64,000 nt of DNA, taken from contig OX388345.1 of the NCBI GenBank assembly GCA_947579665.1, forward strand, positions 68,563,454 through 68,627,453. Reading direction: 5' to 3'. The translations under genes and the position numbers were made by a program. This document shows, piece by piece, positions 34,965-45,665 of the stretch (within the stretch, counting starts at the first letter, position 1; each line of letters begins with the position of its first letter). The notes beneath the pieces were generated by a model. It ran no database searches. It had not been told where the DNA came from and saw only the letters and a program-made list of their open reading frames with translations. Source of the stretch: Sympetrum striolatum. Lineage: Eukaryota; Arthropoda; Insecta; Odonata; Libellulidae.

Positions 34965-35190
34965 TGTACACTCCTGGCCAAAATTAACGTAGCAACGGCC
35001 GTAAGGATGCTCCCGGATAGTCATGTGGACAGCGCGTTTGCCTTTGGTGAAAGCGGTCCCGGGTTCGAATCCCGGTGGGAGCCAATGTGCGAAATGACCT
35101 AAGCTGTCGAAGCACTTTTAACAATACTACTACTACCGACCGTAAGGATCGCTAGTGAGGTGCTGCGTTAATTATGGCCAGGAGTGTACA
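34965..35190. mobile_element. TIR element enclosing a tRNA-derived SINE
   Basis: TGTACACTCCTGGCCAAAAT and onward (34965-34994) is the inverted copy of 35161-35190, with 28 of 30 matches. The ends read TACACTCCTGGCC with a TA at the junction, as in Tc1/mariner-type MITEs. Just inside the ends, CGTAAGGAT occurs at about 35000 and about 35141 in direct orientation. This suggests the SINE sits between duplicated bases inside the MITE. The interior is almost entirely a SINE (35009-35136). Confidence 0.8.
35009..35136 (+). mobile_element. tRNA-derived SINE, family 1, copy b
   Basis: The head folds like a tRNA. GCTCCCG pairs with TGGGAGC as a 7-bp acceptor stem, TAGTCATGTGG is the A box, and CCGGG-TTCGAAT-CCCGG is a perfect T arm and B box. 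The anticodon stem is poorly paired, so it is not a functional tRNA. The body GTGCGAAATGACCTAAGCTG then TCGAAGCACTTTTAACA is shared with the copies near 18.7 and 58.1 kb and ends in ACTACTACTAC. This is the best-preserved head of the family in the window. Confidence 0.85.
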
Positions 35191-35473
35191 TTGAAATTTA
35201 TTGAGAAAAAGATATTGTGTGAAATACATTCAGATTTCCTCACGTAACACCTAGATTTTCACACAATATGAAGTAAGTATTCTTGACTGAACATACTGAG
35301 AGACATAATCGTAAGAAAGGCATGAATCGTGTACGACTGTGTTCTTATCAGTCGAGCACGCAAGTCGAGCTGCTAGTCGTGCACTCGACCACTAGAGAAC
35401 CCAGCTAGAGAGAAAAATTATAAAACACACAATTTACGCCACCTCGAAACAAAAAATTAAAACATAACCCATT
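35191..35473. other. AT-rich spacer between two transposons
   Basis: Nothing recognisable except repeated short words of the GTCGAGCACGC / GTCGTGCACTCGAC type near 35357-35391. Confidence 0.4.
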
Positions 35474-35481
35474 CTTTAAGG

Positions 35482-35846
35482 CAGCGGTTCCTAAACTTTC
35501 CAGTCCGTGGACCCCTTGAGAGAGGAAGAAAAATACGGGGACCCCTTCTCAGTTTCGGCATGAACCAAACAATAATATTACAAACTCATATATTTATTGT
35601 TTTTTAATTCAAAGAAAAAATATTAGTTTAAGACATTCACACAGAAAAATGAATTTCACTTATCAATAAACGACACGGAATCAGGCGTAACTTCGTGGTA
35701 GTCATATCAAGGTAGGTAGGCGTAACTTTGTGGTTCACTTATCAAAATTATAAAGCAAACTTAAAAAATTTGGGTATCCTTTATTTTGTTAAAGCGTGTG
35801 CGGACCCCCAAAAATACGGCCGCGGACCGCACTTTGGGAACCTCAG
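35482..35846. mobile_element. Non-autonomous hAT element
   Basis: The left end CAGCGGTTCCTAAACTTT and the right end TTTGGGAACCTCAG are the typical CAG..GGTTCCCAAAC inverted termini of hAT transposons. Both are followed inwards by GGTCCGCGG/GTCCGTGGACCCC. An 8-bp direct repeat flanks it (CTTTAAGG at 35474-35481, CTTTACGT at 35847-35854; 6 of 8 match), the hAT target-site size. The 365-bp interior is AT-rich without transposase and contains GGCGTAACTT(C/T)GTGGT twice (about 35683 and 35720). It was mobilised in trans and is now old. Confidence 0.9.
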
Positions 35847-35854
35847 CTTTACGT

Positions 35855-36830
35855 CATTTTCTTTAGAACACATGAAATTATGAGGATAAATAAACAATGC
35901 TGAAAATATGTATCCGAAAACACACCGTAAGCGCTTGAATCACTCATTAACTAACATAATCAAGTACAGAGGTATAAAATTCCACCATTTGCTAAGCAAG
36001 TCCCGGAACAAGGACACCGTGCTTGATACCGCGTCACGCTAACGCGGTCCTACTTTCAAGCCCTACTTGAACGAAATGAGACCAGGCAAAAAAGTATTCA
36101 TGGCGCATCCTAAAACGCGCTGCATTTATCGAAGCCGCGGCCGACGCTTCGGGATGCTTTATCCGTTTTGCCTCACTTTTTATGCGCCGATACTCTCCAG
36201 CAATTTGAATGATACGGAAAAAAATCCGGCGGAACGCTGCTAGGCAACGCAGATAAATTAACCAAGCCATAGCACGGGATGGAGGAACGGCATAGGCCCG
36301 TTTTTTATCAGTCGAGGGTGCATCCGTTTAAAACATAGATAACTTCCTTCCTAGGCAGAGGAACCGATGTGGGATTAAAGGATTAAAGTCCGCCTTCCTG
36401 TACGTTTTCTATTCCTCCCGCGCTCCCGTGACCTCCTGGAATAATCCCAGCATGCACTGCTTACGTCTCCTCACCTCGAATGCCTGGAAATCCGATCGGA
36501 AAAGAATGAATTTTCCGAAGTCGGGACGCGGCGGATATTTCACGCAGTTCCGACGGCGACAACAATGGGATAAAGGGTCACGTGAGGCTTGCGGGACCAA
36601 TAGGGATCCCCTCTGTATTGGAATGGGCCAATGCGGGGATGGAGCGAGGACGCTGTTTGAATCGGAATGGGTTTCCGACGCCTCATCTAAGTCTAGCGAC
36701 GAAATGGGACGGTGGAGGTGGCAAATATACCATTAGAGGCATCGGATATAAAATAGATAGGAGAGACTCTGGAAGATACAGGAATCCATCGGGAAGAGGA
36801 AATGCTACTGGATACTGGTGTAGCTAAATT
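35855..36830. other. AT-rich spacer then GC/CpG-rich island
   Basis: From about 36000 the sequence is GC- and CpG-rich (GCCGCGGCCGACGC at about 36134). Frames 36034-36270 (minus), 36428-36736 and 36582-36827 (plus) overlap in different frames and lack domains. I see no gene. Confidence 0.45.
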
Positions 36831-39800
36831 TTGAGTTCCTGAGGAATATTAATCATGATATTTCTGGTTCTAATAAAACCCAAGAATTACCTCAAAATAT
36901 AAAACATAATTCAGCCATAATTTCCGGATATTAATGCTTAACTAACTGTGTTAGTCACATAATTTGAGCAATTACATAGAATCATTGAGTGATGCGATGA
37001 ATTCATGAACTTGATTTAAAATATTAAAGAACTTTACTATTTCCATAGGAATATCTTTAGGCAGCTAATTCCGTCTATATATAGACATCTTCAAGAGGAA
37101 TCTGATAATTTCAAACTAGACATGTATTAAAGCTATGCTTAGGAAAGAAAAGAAGTAGATCATTTCCAAATACATAATTACTAAATTCTTTTATTTCTTA
37201 AATATAGCGCCATTCTATAAATTCAACTTAGAAAATATTAGATTAAATCAATGACTGTCACTTAGGTTTTTCAGGATATTTATCTTTAACAGAAGGACCA
37301 TTTAAAGAAAGGATCAATTTAGGAAATGGGGAAAAGAAATAATATGTAAGGCTTAAAACTCATGAAGAAATAAAGAATTTAGAGAAAGGAATGTCTTATA
37401 AAAGAGATATTATATTCCGAGCCGATACATGGCGTCTTAACAGCTACATATGTGATGTTTCTCTGATATTGCGAGGAAAATCAGAGAAATTAATAATAGA
37501 ACAAGTCGCTTTTATTTTTTTTGAAAACCATACGCGAAAGCAATCGATTATGGAATTAGTATCACAGTCCTTGCACTCCTTCACACACGCCGAAAGGTGG
37601 ATTGCCCGGTATATATTTATATGTAGAATATATTTCTATAAAATGGAAAAAATGACCGGCTTTCACGAAGGACGTGATGATTAGAAATAAGAAGTCTAAT
37701 AAATAGAGAAAGAAGTGGAGGCAAACGAGTATGTAGGAAAGCGAGGTCGTGAGGAAAAATTGTAGGCGTTTCGAGATGATAAGAGTGTACGTGTGGGAGA
37801 ACTATCATTAAGAGCGGCGAAAAATTCTTGGAATAGAGAAATTCGTTACCCAAATGAAAATATTGGAATGTGAAGTTCTTTTAAAAGGTTCAGTTTTGTC
37901 TCTTTAATCCCAATTTGCTAGGTAATGTGAAAGGGAGAAAAGAAATAGCTATTTACGGCCTGCAAAATAGGAATAGCCGGAATTCTAAAAATAAATTAAA
38001 TGCTCACCTGCTTGCTAATTAGTGTTTCACTCTGTTCGGCACACAGAATCAATACTGTAATCATTGCAGTTTCAGCAATAGATTTCCAATTTAATTATGG
38101 CTATATCTAGTTTCCTACACCTAATATATTTTATATGCGTATTCATCAGCTCAAAAACTATTTCATCCTCAAATCTTCCGCTATCAGCCTCAAAATATCA
38201 TGGGAAGGATTACTAGATAAATACGCTGTTTATTTCAATTAAATACGTAGTATATAAGATAAGGTAAATTGTAGAAAAAAGCATCGTATCACTATAAAAA
38301 AACTGAACTGCTTAGATGCCACCTTAACCTTTCTTTATAATGTTTTCCCTACCGTAAATAAGGAATCTAGACTTTAAATATATTACTGATGCCCCACCTA
38401 ACGATTGCAAGTTTCAGTTCCAATTCGAATTTAATCCACATTATCGTTTGAAATCATATCTTTATTTTCATCGCTTCAAATTACATCAGTAAGATAATAA
38501 GGAAGATGATGGAATAAAGACGATATGGTAGAAGTAACATCTAATATACGAGAAAATCTGTGTACATTCGAAACAAATATGACCTGCACGGTAAAAATCA
38601 AATATAACAACAAAAAAAATAATGTGAGATGGATTGAAAAATTAAAAGGAAATGTGAAGTTATGATTTCTGAAATTAGAACTGCTTTCAAATATGCTATG
38701 AATGAAAAACTTTACAGTGCCAATCCAGTCTAATTTTTATTTTTAAATGCTAATAATCGTTAAGAAAAGATAAATTCTCTGTACAATCTTACACATACTC
38801 AAGAATCATTCAATTTATTCTTCCCAATTTTTTCCTAATCTTCCCATTTCTTATCTTAAAAATTACTTAAAGTCTTTACTCAATATTAATCCTGAATTTA
38901 AAATATTCTGATGGAGGTATTTCAACAGTACATTTATTTTCCCTTAAAGTATTTCCCAGAGGATAATAATTTGATATATTGCATTACGTCTAAAGTGAGG
39001 TCAACGTTTCAGGTCACTCTATAGTAAGCGTGTCTCACGACTAGCCCTTTTCCACCATTAATACGGTATCTTCATAAAATACATGCACATGTGGATTGTC
39101 TACGTTACACCCGAGAAAAGAAGGACGCAAGCGACATGTTAATTTAATAAGCCATGCACGAATCGTGACCGCCAATCCCTATGGGAAACAGGATTATATT
39201 TTAAAGATTAATTTCATAACTCTGAAGTCTTCGAGCCACGCGATGAATTTTAAAAAGGCGATTCGGAGACGCAAAGGATGGCTCTTCGCAACAGCATGTT
39301 AGAATTTACTCCAAATGACGTTCACTTAGCTTTTCCACCACAAACGACGGATTTTTAAAAGGTTAACATGATGGCTTATAACCCCTTGAATTTCTCGAGT
39401 GGCATTTCTCGTAATCATTTCGCAGAAATACAACGGAAATATAGAAAACAGTACAGAAGTAAATAAATTAACCCTTTCTGAATCTGAATTATTCTAGCAT
39501 TTATAGAATGCGTAGCAATGCTAAGTTTTTATTAGTTTGGATTTAGAATTGATTATATATTTTTATCGTAGATGAAAAACTGTCAATAAAATTATAATTG
39601 ATTTTTTCCTATTATTATAACTATAATAATAAAAGTCGATGATAATTGAAGTAATACAGCATTAAAAAAAACGTAATTAAGTAAAATATTTATTCAGAAC
39701 TAAGATTGTGAATGGTGGATGTAGACATTAAGCGATGGGGTGGTTGCGTAATATTCATTCACTAAGATGTTTTAAGGCAACTATGATATTTGTTACAAAT

Positions 39801-40109
39801 AAATCGCCCACCAAAACAATAGTGTTTCATAAATATGACAGTAATTTAAAATTATTTCATTTACTTGTTGTAAAAGTAAGAGGGCAATTTTTCCCTTAAT
39901 AAAGATTATTAAAGATTAAAGATATCAACATTAAAGAGAGAATAACAACGATTTATTTCGACCATAATTACTGTAAAACAGTAAAAACTATTAGCAAGAT
40001 CAGCTACAATTCTATTACATTAACCTTTTAATAAAAGGCATTTTCCATAACATTAATCTATTAAGAAACGACATTTCTGTGATATCTGTGCTACCTTTAT
40101 TCGAGCATA
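36831..40109. other. AT-rich DNA without recognisable genes
   Basis: Long AT-rich stretch. The only small features are a perfect palindrome GTCTATATATAGAC (37073-37086) and a TTTCTCTGAT/ATCAGAGAAA stem (37458-37489). A 97-residue frame at 37391-37684 and its antisense neighbour 37617-37853 are unrecognised. Confidence 0.45.
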
Positions 40110-40439
40110 CGGAGAAAGTAAATTGAAAAACAGAGCGTAGGCGATAGTAGGCTTGTTAGAACTACGTGGTGGGTAGAATGGAGGAAGATTGGTCGGGGGA
40201 ACGGAGATGAAGAAGTACTGTAAAAGAAGGAGAAAAACGGAATGCTAAAAAAGAATATATGCATTGGAAAGGAGAGGAGAAGAAAACGAATATAATTGTC
40301 GGGAGATACAAAGATAGCAGTCAGCTGGCTGCAAATTAGATGAGGGACGCTGAGTAGGAATATCTACGGAAACATGAACCTACCAAGAGGCCGTAGACTT
40401 GCATGTGCATCATCGAGCAAGTCTCGCATAGACTTATAC
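40110..40439. repeat. Purine-skewed tract
   Basis: G/A-rich plus strand from about 40120 to 40320 with no clear unit. Confidence 0.5.
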
Positions 40440-40880
40440 AACCATAGCAAGGGAACGCACATTCGCTAGCACAGTGGATTATGCTGCAAAAACATTGGAA
40501 GTTCGAGACAAATTCCTCCTCCTGGGAGAACATGGCGCAGGACGAGCGAGAAATAGCACCATCTCGTACGCTATGAGAACTTTCCAGCAGTTTAATAGAA
40601 CAAGACAGACGCGGGCTTTTTTCCTCGCTCTAAACGCAGCGGTCAGAGACGAGGCCGTTGGTCGAGCCCCTGTTCGCCGCTCTTCTCGCTTTCCGCGGTA
40701 AACGATCCGAGTGCAGGTGCGGGGCAACTCGCGCCAGATGGGAAAGCGCGATTGTGTGCACAAGAGACGAAGATCCTCAGCGAAGAGAGAAGATCAAGAG
40801 GGCGAAACATAGCAGGAGCCAAAACGGCTACCTTGATATCCTATCGATTGCAACGAATGCATAGAGGGCTCTCGGGTATC
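40440..40880. other. GC/CpG-rich island
   Basis: The segment is CpG-rich with five overlapping frames on both strands (40474-40955), none recognisable. Composition alone explains the frames. Confidence 0.45.
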
Positions 40881-42950
40881 TTCAGCAATATCAAATTTCA
40901 TTCCATTCTTGAGCCCTTTTTCCTTTGGCAATTGCAATTACAGTTCACTGGTTGAAGTCTGTATCATCGTGGATCACATCTGATGGGCGATTCTATATTT
41001 CATCCAAACATCACACGTATCAAAAGTACCTTATTTTACGCATCCATGACATAGAGTAAGATTGACATGTCCATTTGTTTATTCCTCTAGATATCCACAA
41101 ATAAATCCTTCTGTCTGCATTTCGGAACGTTGCAGGGGATGTAAGGACAGTAAAATGTATTTCCTTGATCGGTCATGGTATTCTATCGTGTTCGAAAAAA
41201 TGTATTTTACCGCTTTCAATTCATTCTAAAATAATTTGAGAGTCATTCGATATTTGAGAGTATTTCAATATTTGCCAGTATTTCAAGCAGAAGCATTGCT
41301 TAGCTTTTGTCACACAGCATAACAATTTTCACTTATTACTTTCTGAAAAATGAGCGTGTATTTTTTACAGAATAAAATATTATTATAAGAGTGATTAAGA
41401 CTATGTCTAAAGACGCTATGAATTGGATTTTAATAAAAATTAATTTTTAAAATTATGATGACTATTACAATTACATAAAATAAATAAACTCCTTTTAAAT
41501 TCAGAGATATCTAAAAATATGGTCCAATTATCAGGAAAACATTAACTCGATAATATTGTGGTACGATAAACGAAAAATATAGATATATGTTTATATGATT
41601 TTATGTTTGAAAACTAAATGGGTTCACTACCAGTGCAACAAATATAATTGAAGGTAGACGGATTTGCAATTTTTGGAATCCCTGTTTTAAATACGAAAAA
41701 GCTTTGATGATAGAAAATTAAGAAACAAGATATACATAAGAAAGAGAAAATATATACGTCTAACATTTGGAACCAAATTACTTATCTCTGGATAAAATCA
41801 TCTTGAAAACTACTGACAGTAATTAGTAGGCAAATTTTCAATGAAAATTCCTTTTAAAATAGCAAATATGTTTGACAAAAAGTGTAAAGGTTTTCTTTTT
41901 CTTATAAAATATTTTTTCGGAAATATTCAACAATTCAGAGGATTTACCTAAAGATTTTAAACATTAACTTTCGTTTTATGAATAATTTATATAATTTACG
42001 GTACTATTTAATAGTACACAACGATGTTCAACGCGGAAAATATAATGTTCTAATTGGGTTACATTTCATCTGCCGCTTCCACGTTTCGACACACGATCGC
42101 TCCCGATTGGGTTTTTGAGGAAATTCCGAAATGTTTTTTGTGCTCTGGAGGCAGTCACATATCGGAAATGTTTCAACATTTATCGACCTTGCCAGAAGTA
42201 ATGCTTTTCAGAGAGGGGAAATAAAGGACACGGAGTAGGGGCTTTTTTCCACGTCCGAAACGGCGAGTCGTGCCGCTTTTCAGGGATTTTTCCGAGGACT
42301 TTTTTCAGAGCCTAACTGCCTTGCAACCGAGGAAGATTGAAGTGGCCTCTTACCAAGAACAATAACTCGGGACTAAATGATTGAAGAAAGAAGCCAATTG
42401 GCGGAAAGCTTTTGAAAATACTTTCATCCGAATCCTTATCAAAAGACCGTAAAAGTAAAGAAAATAAATAGTTAGAGTAATTGCGAAAATTACTCAGTGG
42501 AAAAAAATTTCATTATTTGAATTGAAAAAATATAATTCATCGAATGTGATCCCAGGGGTGGAAGAAATATTTATAAAACCTTTTTTTGCGGCCCTTTCTC
42601 CTTAGTGATATTTCTAGTTTTATTTACGTGCAAAGTCACCTTTAACCCTAAATAAATTAAACACGATTATAAAATCTTTCTTATATTGCAGAGACTAATA
42701 AGTAAAGCTACTGGCGAAATACTTCACTCCTCATCTTACTAACTGAGCCTCATTCCCACATTAGTGAATTTGAAAGCAAATAGTGGATAGGCAAACCATT
42801 TAGGAAGAGGGCTTCACTGACAGACATTTTTAGATTTTACTCTCTTGAAGATAAAACACGTATAGGGATCCAAAAATATACATTATTCTAGTAGAAGGTT
42901 GCCAAATAAAACAAAATGCATCCATTCCGTTGAAATTAGGGTTTAGTAGG
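40881..42950. other. AT-rich DNA with a small GC-rich patch
   Basis: Mostly AT-rich; about 42060-42420 is more GC-rich. No frames above 60 residues, repeats or tRNA-like sequences were recognised. Confidence 0.45.
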
Positions 42951-42961
42951 GTACTTAGGGT

Positions 42962-43184
42962 ACCGGCCTTGGTGGCCGAGTGGATAGCATGCCATCTAAG
43001 CTATCGCTCCTACCCCAAGGTTCGAATCCCGGCTGAGTCGGATTTTTCCGATTCAGGGAATGGTCGTGTGTGTTCGCTGTTGCTGTTGCCTCGGTGAAGC
43101 ACCTCCTGAAAAGTTCAGTAGAGCTTAGGGGGGACTTCACCGGTGAAGGGCAACAGCAGTTAAAAAATATATATATATATATAT
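42962..43184 (+). mobile_element. tRNA-derived SINE, family 2, copy a
   Basis: The head contains TGGCCGAGTGG (A box) and AGGTTCGAATCCC (B box) in tRNA spacing. Immediately after it is the hairpin GTCGGATTTTTCCGATTC and AGGGAATGG. A larger stem follows, GCTGTTGCC..TCGGTGAAG paired with CTTCACCGGTGAAGGGCAAC (about 43077-43160). The element ends in an (AT)n tail at 43167-43184. The post-tRNA hairpin is shared with the minus-strand copy at 45080-45233 and more loosely with 19252-19354. The antisense frame across it (42955-43212) is not a gene. Confidence 0.85.
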
Positions 43185-43392
43185 CTTGCAAAAATGACAA
43201 AGGTTGAGGCAAAATAGAGGAAAGAAAAAGAAATTTAAAGTACGTTAATCAATCATTTGGTATTCAATCTCCCAGAGAGAATAATACAGATATTCATAAC
43301 CGAACTTTGTCATCCTGGGCAGAGTTGATTCTGGAGTCCCAGGTAATAATTATATGTAATAGGGTTCCGTATTAAAAAAAAAATGATTATTT

Positions 43393-43560
43393 TTATTCCT
43401 GGACTTGTCAGAAATAACCTGAATTATTTCTGGGCACTCTTGTAAGAAAATTTAAGTTTTCTCTATAAATGCAACAACAAAAGATTTAAATGAATTTCTT
43501 TAGTTAACCTTGGTTCATTTATAACATCCATACTTATGCTGCTAAGATTCCCGGAGCTGT
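43393..43560 (+). repeat. Dispersed repeat, copy 1 of 2
   Basis: This segment aligns colinearly with 44787-44965. Shared words include CTGGACTTG, CCTGAATTATTT, AATGAATTT followed by TTTAG, and CATACTTATG then TGCTAA. Copies are diverged (roughly 70% by eye). No coding content or defined ends, so it is probably a fragment of an unidentified transposon family. Confidence 0.65.
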
Positions 43561-43610
43561 AGCTAATTTCCTTCCCCAAAGTTTTTAGTATAGTATAAAA
43601 GTATAATATT

Positions 43611-43651
43611 ATATACTATATAGTATATACTTATATATACTATATAGTATA
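43611..43651. repeat. Two copies of an AT palindrome
   Basis: ATATACTATATAGTATAT at 43611-43628 is repeated as TATATACTATATAGTATA at 43634-43651. Each copy is itself self-complementary. This is probably expanded simple sequence. Confidence 0.7.
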
Positions 43652-44219
43652 GTATTGATGTTAACCCTTCCAGACCTGATTTTTTTTCCAGAAGAAAAAT
43701 ATTATTTTTGAATTTATTTGCATTTTTAAATATATTTATACTTATTCCACTATTGAACATTGAAATTTATAATTTAGCCAACAATTGATGAAATGTCCAA
43801 TATTTTGGAAAACTATTTTAAACTGTCACTAAAGATAAAGTTATCAATTAAAACTATTTTTGATATTGAATAACACATATAGAAGACTAAAATAACGTAT
43901 GTTCAATGATATTTATAAAAAAGTTATAATAGGAGTAAAAATGGAAACATAAATTACCCTCCGAAATTCTTTTTAAAAACTCATGACATTCCGTTTTTCA
44001 ATAAGCTGTACAATCTTACTACGAGACTCCTTTGATATAGGATTGGCATAATATTAAAATAAAAGAAGCAAAAACAAAAAGAATGGAAAAATAAATAATA
44101 AATAATAAGCACTGAAAATGGTGTCCATTATCCTGGACACGGGTCTGAAAAAGTTAAAGATCAGCAATAATGTGAAAAACGAAGACATCATCAATTTTGA
44201 AATTAATACATTAATCAAG
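43652..44219. other. AT-rich DNA
   Basis: Nothing recognisable beyond simple A/T runs. Confidence 0.45.
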
Positions 44220-44700
44220 TAAAATTTCGCTCCCTGGGCACTTGCCTCCGTTGCCCCGCATTCACTGCGGTCCTGCTGATGGAGTAAATATCATACGCTA
44301 CGAATCAATAACATTCCATTCCGTTCTCCTAGGCGAGCGGGAAACGAGCGTAAATGGCTTCCAAATCTCCCGGAGAACACTCCCAACTTCCGTAACTTTC
44401 ACTAACAACTTTCCCCCGCTAATTAGCAATTTCGACCGAACGTGGGCGAAATCAAACTGTTTTTGATTTCCTCGTTGTCTTCCAATTTGTAGTTCTACGC
44501 GTGCGCGCAATCCCCCAGCGAAAATGCCTTCTCCCAATCGAAGGTTATCAACTCTTATTAGTTTACGCACCGCTTTTATGGGCGCAGAAGGGAGGAACGC
44601 ATTCGATTCCCGAGAAACGAATTGGACGTTAAATCGTCTGCCTCTCGCACATCACTTTCTTTGCCCGAATCGCAGGAGCGTTAACCCCTGATAGTAGGAA
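44220..44700. other. GC/CpG-rich island
   Basis: Balanced to GC-rich with frequent CpG. Opposing frames 44242-44466 and 44298-44570 are composition artefacts with no domain. Confidence 0.45.
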
Positions 44701-44786
44701 ATACTTTGAACGTCACGATAAAAAACAGCGATACTTATTTCTTTGTTTTTATCCGTTTCTCACTCTCTTTCTCTCAGAAGGTATTT

Positions 44787-44965
44787 ATATTAATTGCTGG
44801 ACTTGGAAGAGGAAAAATCCTGAATTATTTTTAGGCATCTTTGCAAAAAATTTATTTTTCCCTATTAATACAGAAATCTAAGATTAAAATGAATTTATTT
44901 AGATAGCAAGTTCATTTTTATCATTCATACTTATGTTGCTAAATTTCATATAGACGCAGATAATT
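44787..44965 (+). repeat. Dispersed repeat, copy 2 of 2
   Basis: Partner of 43393-43560 in the same orientation, about 1.39 kb apart. The right edge of similarity is near GTTGCTAAATTTC. The intervening DNA is a GC island, so this is not a simple tandem duplication. Confidence 0.65.
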
Positions 44966-45079
44966 TTCTACTCTAAAATATTTTGTTTAGAATATGTTGT
45001 AAATTAAAAATAATAATAATGGAAACAGGAAGAACCCAATTACATCAATTTCATTAATTGCTACAATTTACAGGGACGC

Positions 45080-45233
45080 AATACAATTCCCTAGTCAGAA
45101 AAATCTGAAAAAATCGAACCAGGGTTCGAACCATGATTCGAACCAGGATTCGAACCAGGATTCGAACCAGGATTCGAACCCGGCACCTTGGCGTTAGAAC
45201 GTTAGGGCGCTAACCACTAAGCCTCCTCGATCG
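45080..45233 (-). mobile_element. tRNA-derived SINE, family 2, copy b, with expanded B-box end
   Basis: On the minus strand the head reads GGAGGCTTAGTGGTTAGCGC (A box) and ends GGTGCCGGGTTCGAATCC (B box). The B-box end is then repeated in 12-bp steps down to 45117. After the array come CAGATTTTTCTGAC and TAGGGAATTG, matching the post-tRNA hairpin of the copy at 42962-43184. The tRNA-like part thus keeps its order, with an internal expansion between B box and body. Confidence 0.8.
45117..45180. repeat. 12-bp tandem array of the B-box sequence
   Basis: Five units of AACCAGGATTCG start at 45117, 45129, 45141, 45153 and 45165, with a partial unit after them. Three units are identical; the two outer ones differ by one to three bases. 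Each unit carries TTCGAA, the heart of a pol III B box, so the array multiplies that box. Confidence 0.95.
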
Positions 45234-45665
45234 TTGGATACTCATAAATTAATGTTAAAAATGTGCGCTAATCCTTACAACTGGAAATATTTTGAATTTT
45301 ATAGTGAAAACACAAGTAAACCTTAATTTAACATTTTTATGACATGTGGATTGATTTTTACTGAATGAATTTCTGATAAAATTAGCCAAGATCAAAAGTA
45401 ATGAGAGAAAAATTAGTAAAAGGATTTTATGTCAATTGCAACTTTGAAATCAACAATCAGTAAAATTTTACAATTTTCAAACCTGAGCCCTGAATGTAGT
45501 AAAAAAATATACAATCATCTTCCAGCCGTTAATTTGCGTTATAAATTTTAATCTTATTCGTTTAGGGTTAACAAATTCAATTCATCATCGAACATCGGGT
45601 ACGGTAAAATAAAATAAATAAGCTTAGGCGGTACTTCGTATAGGACCATCACAGAAGAGAATTAG
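45234..45665. other. AT-rich DNA
   Basis: No gene or repeat recognised. Confidence 0.45.

Noticed and set aside
35009..35083. Possible functional tRNA gene
   Set aside because: Acceptor and T arms pair well, but the anticodon stem does not, and the sequence continues into a body shared with two other loci, so it is a SINE head.
45117..45180. Short direct repeats suggesting a CRISPR array
   Set aside because: Units are 12 bp, directly adjacent without spacers, and belong to a SINE B box in a eukaryotic sequence.
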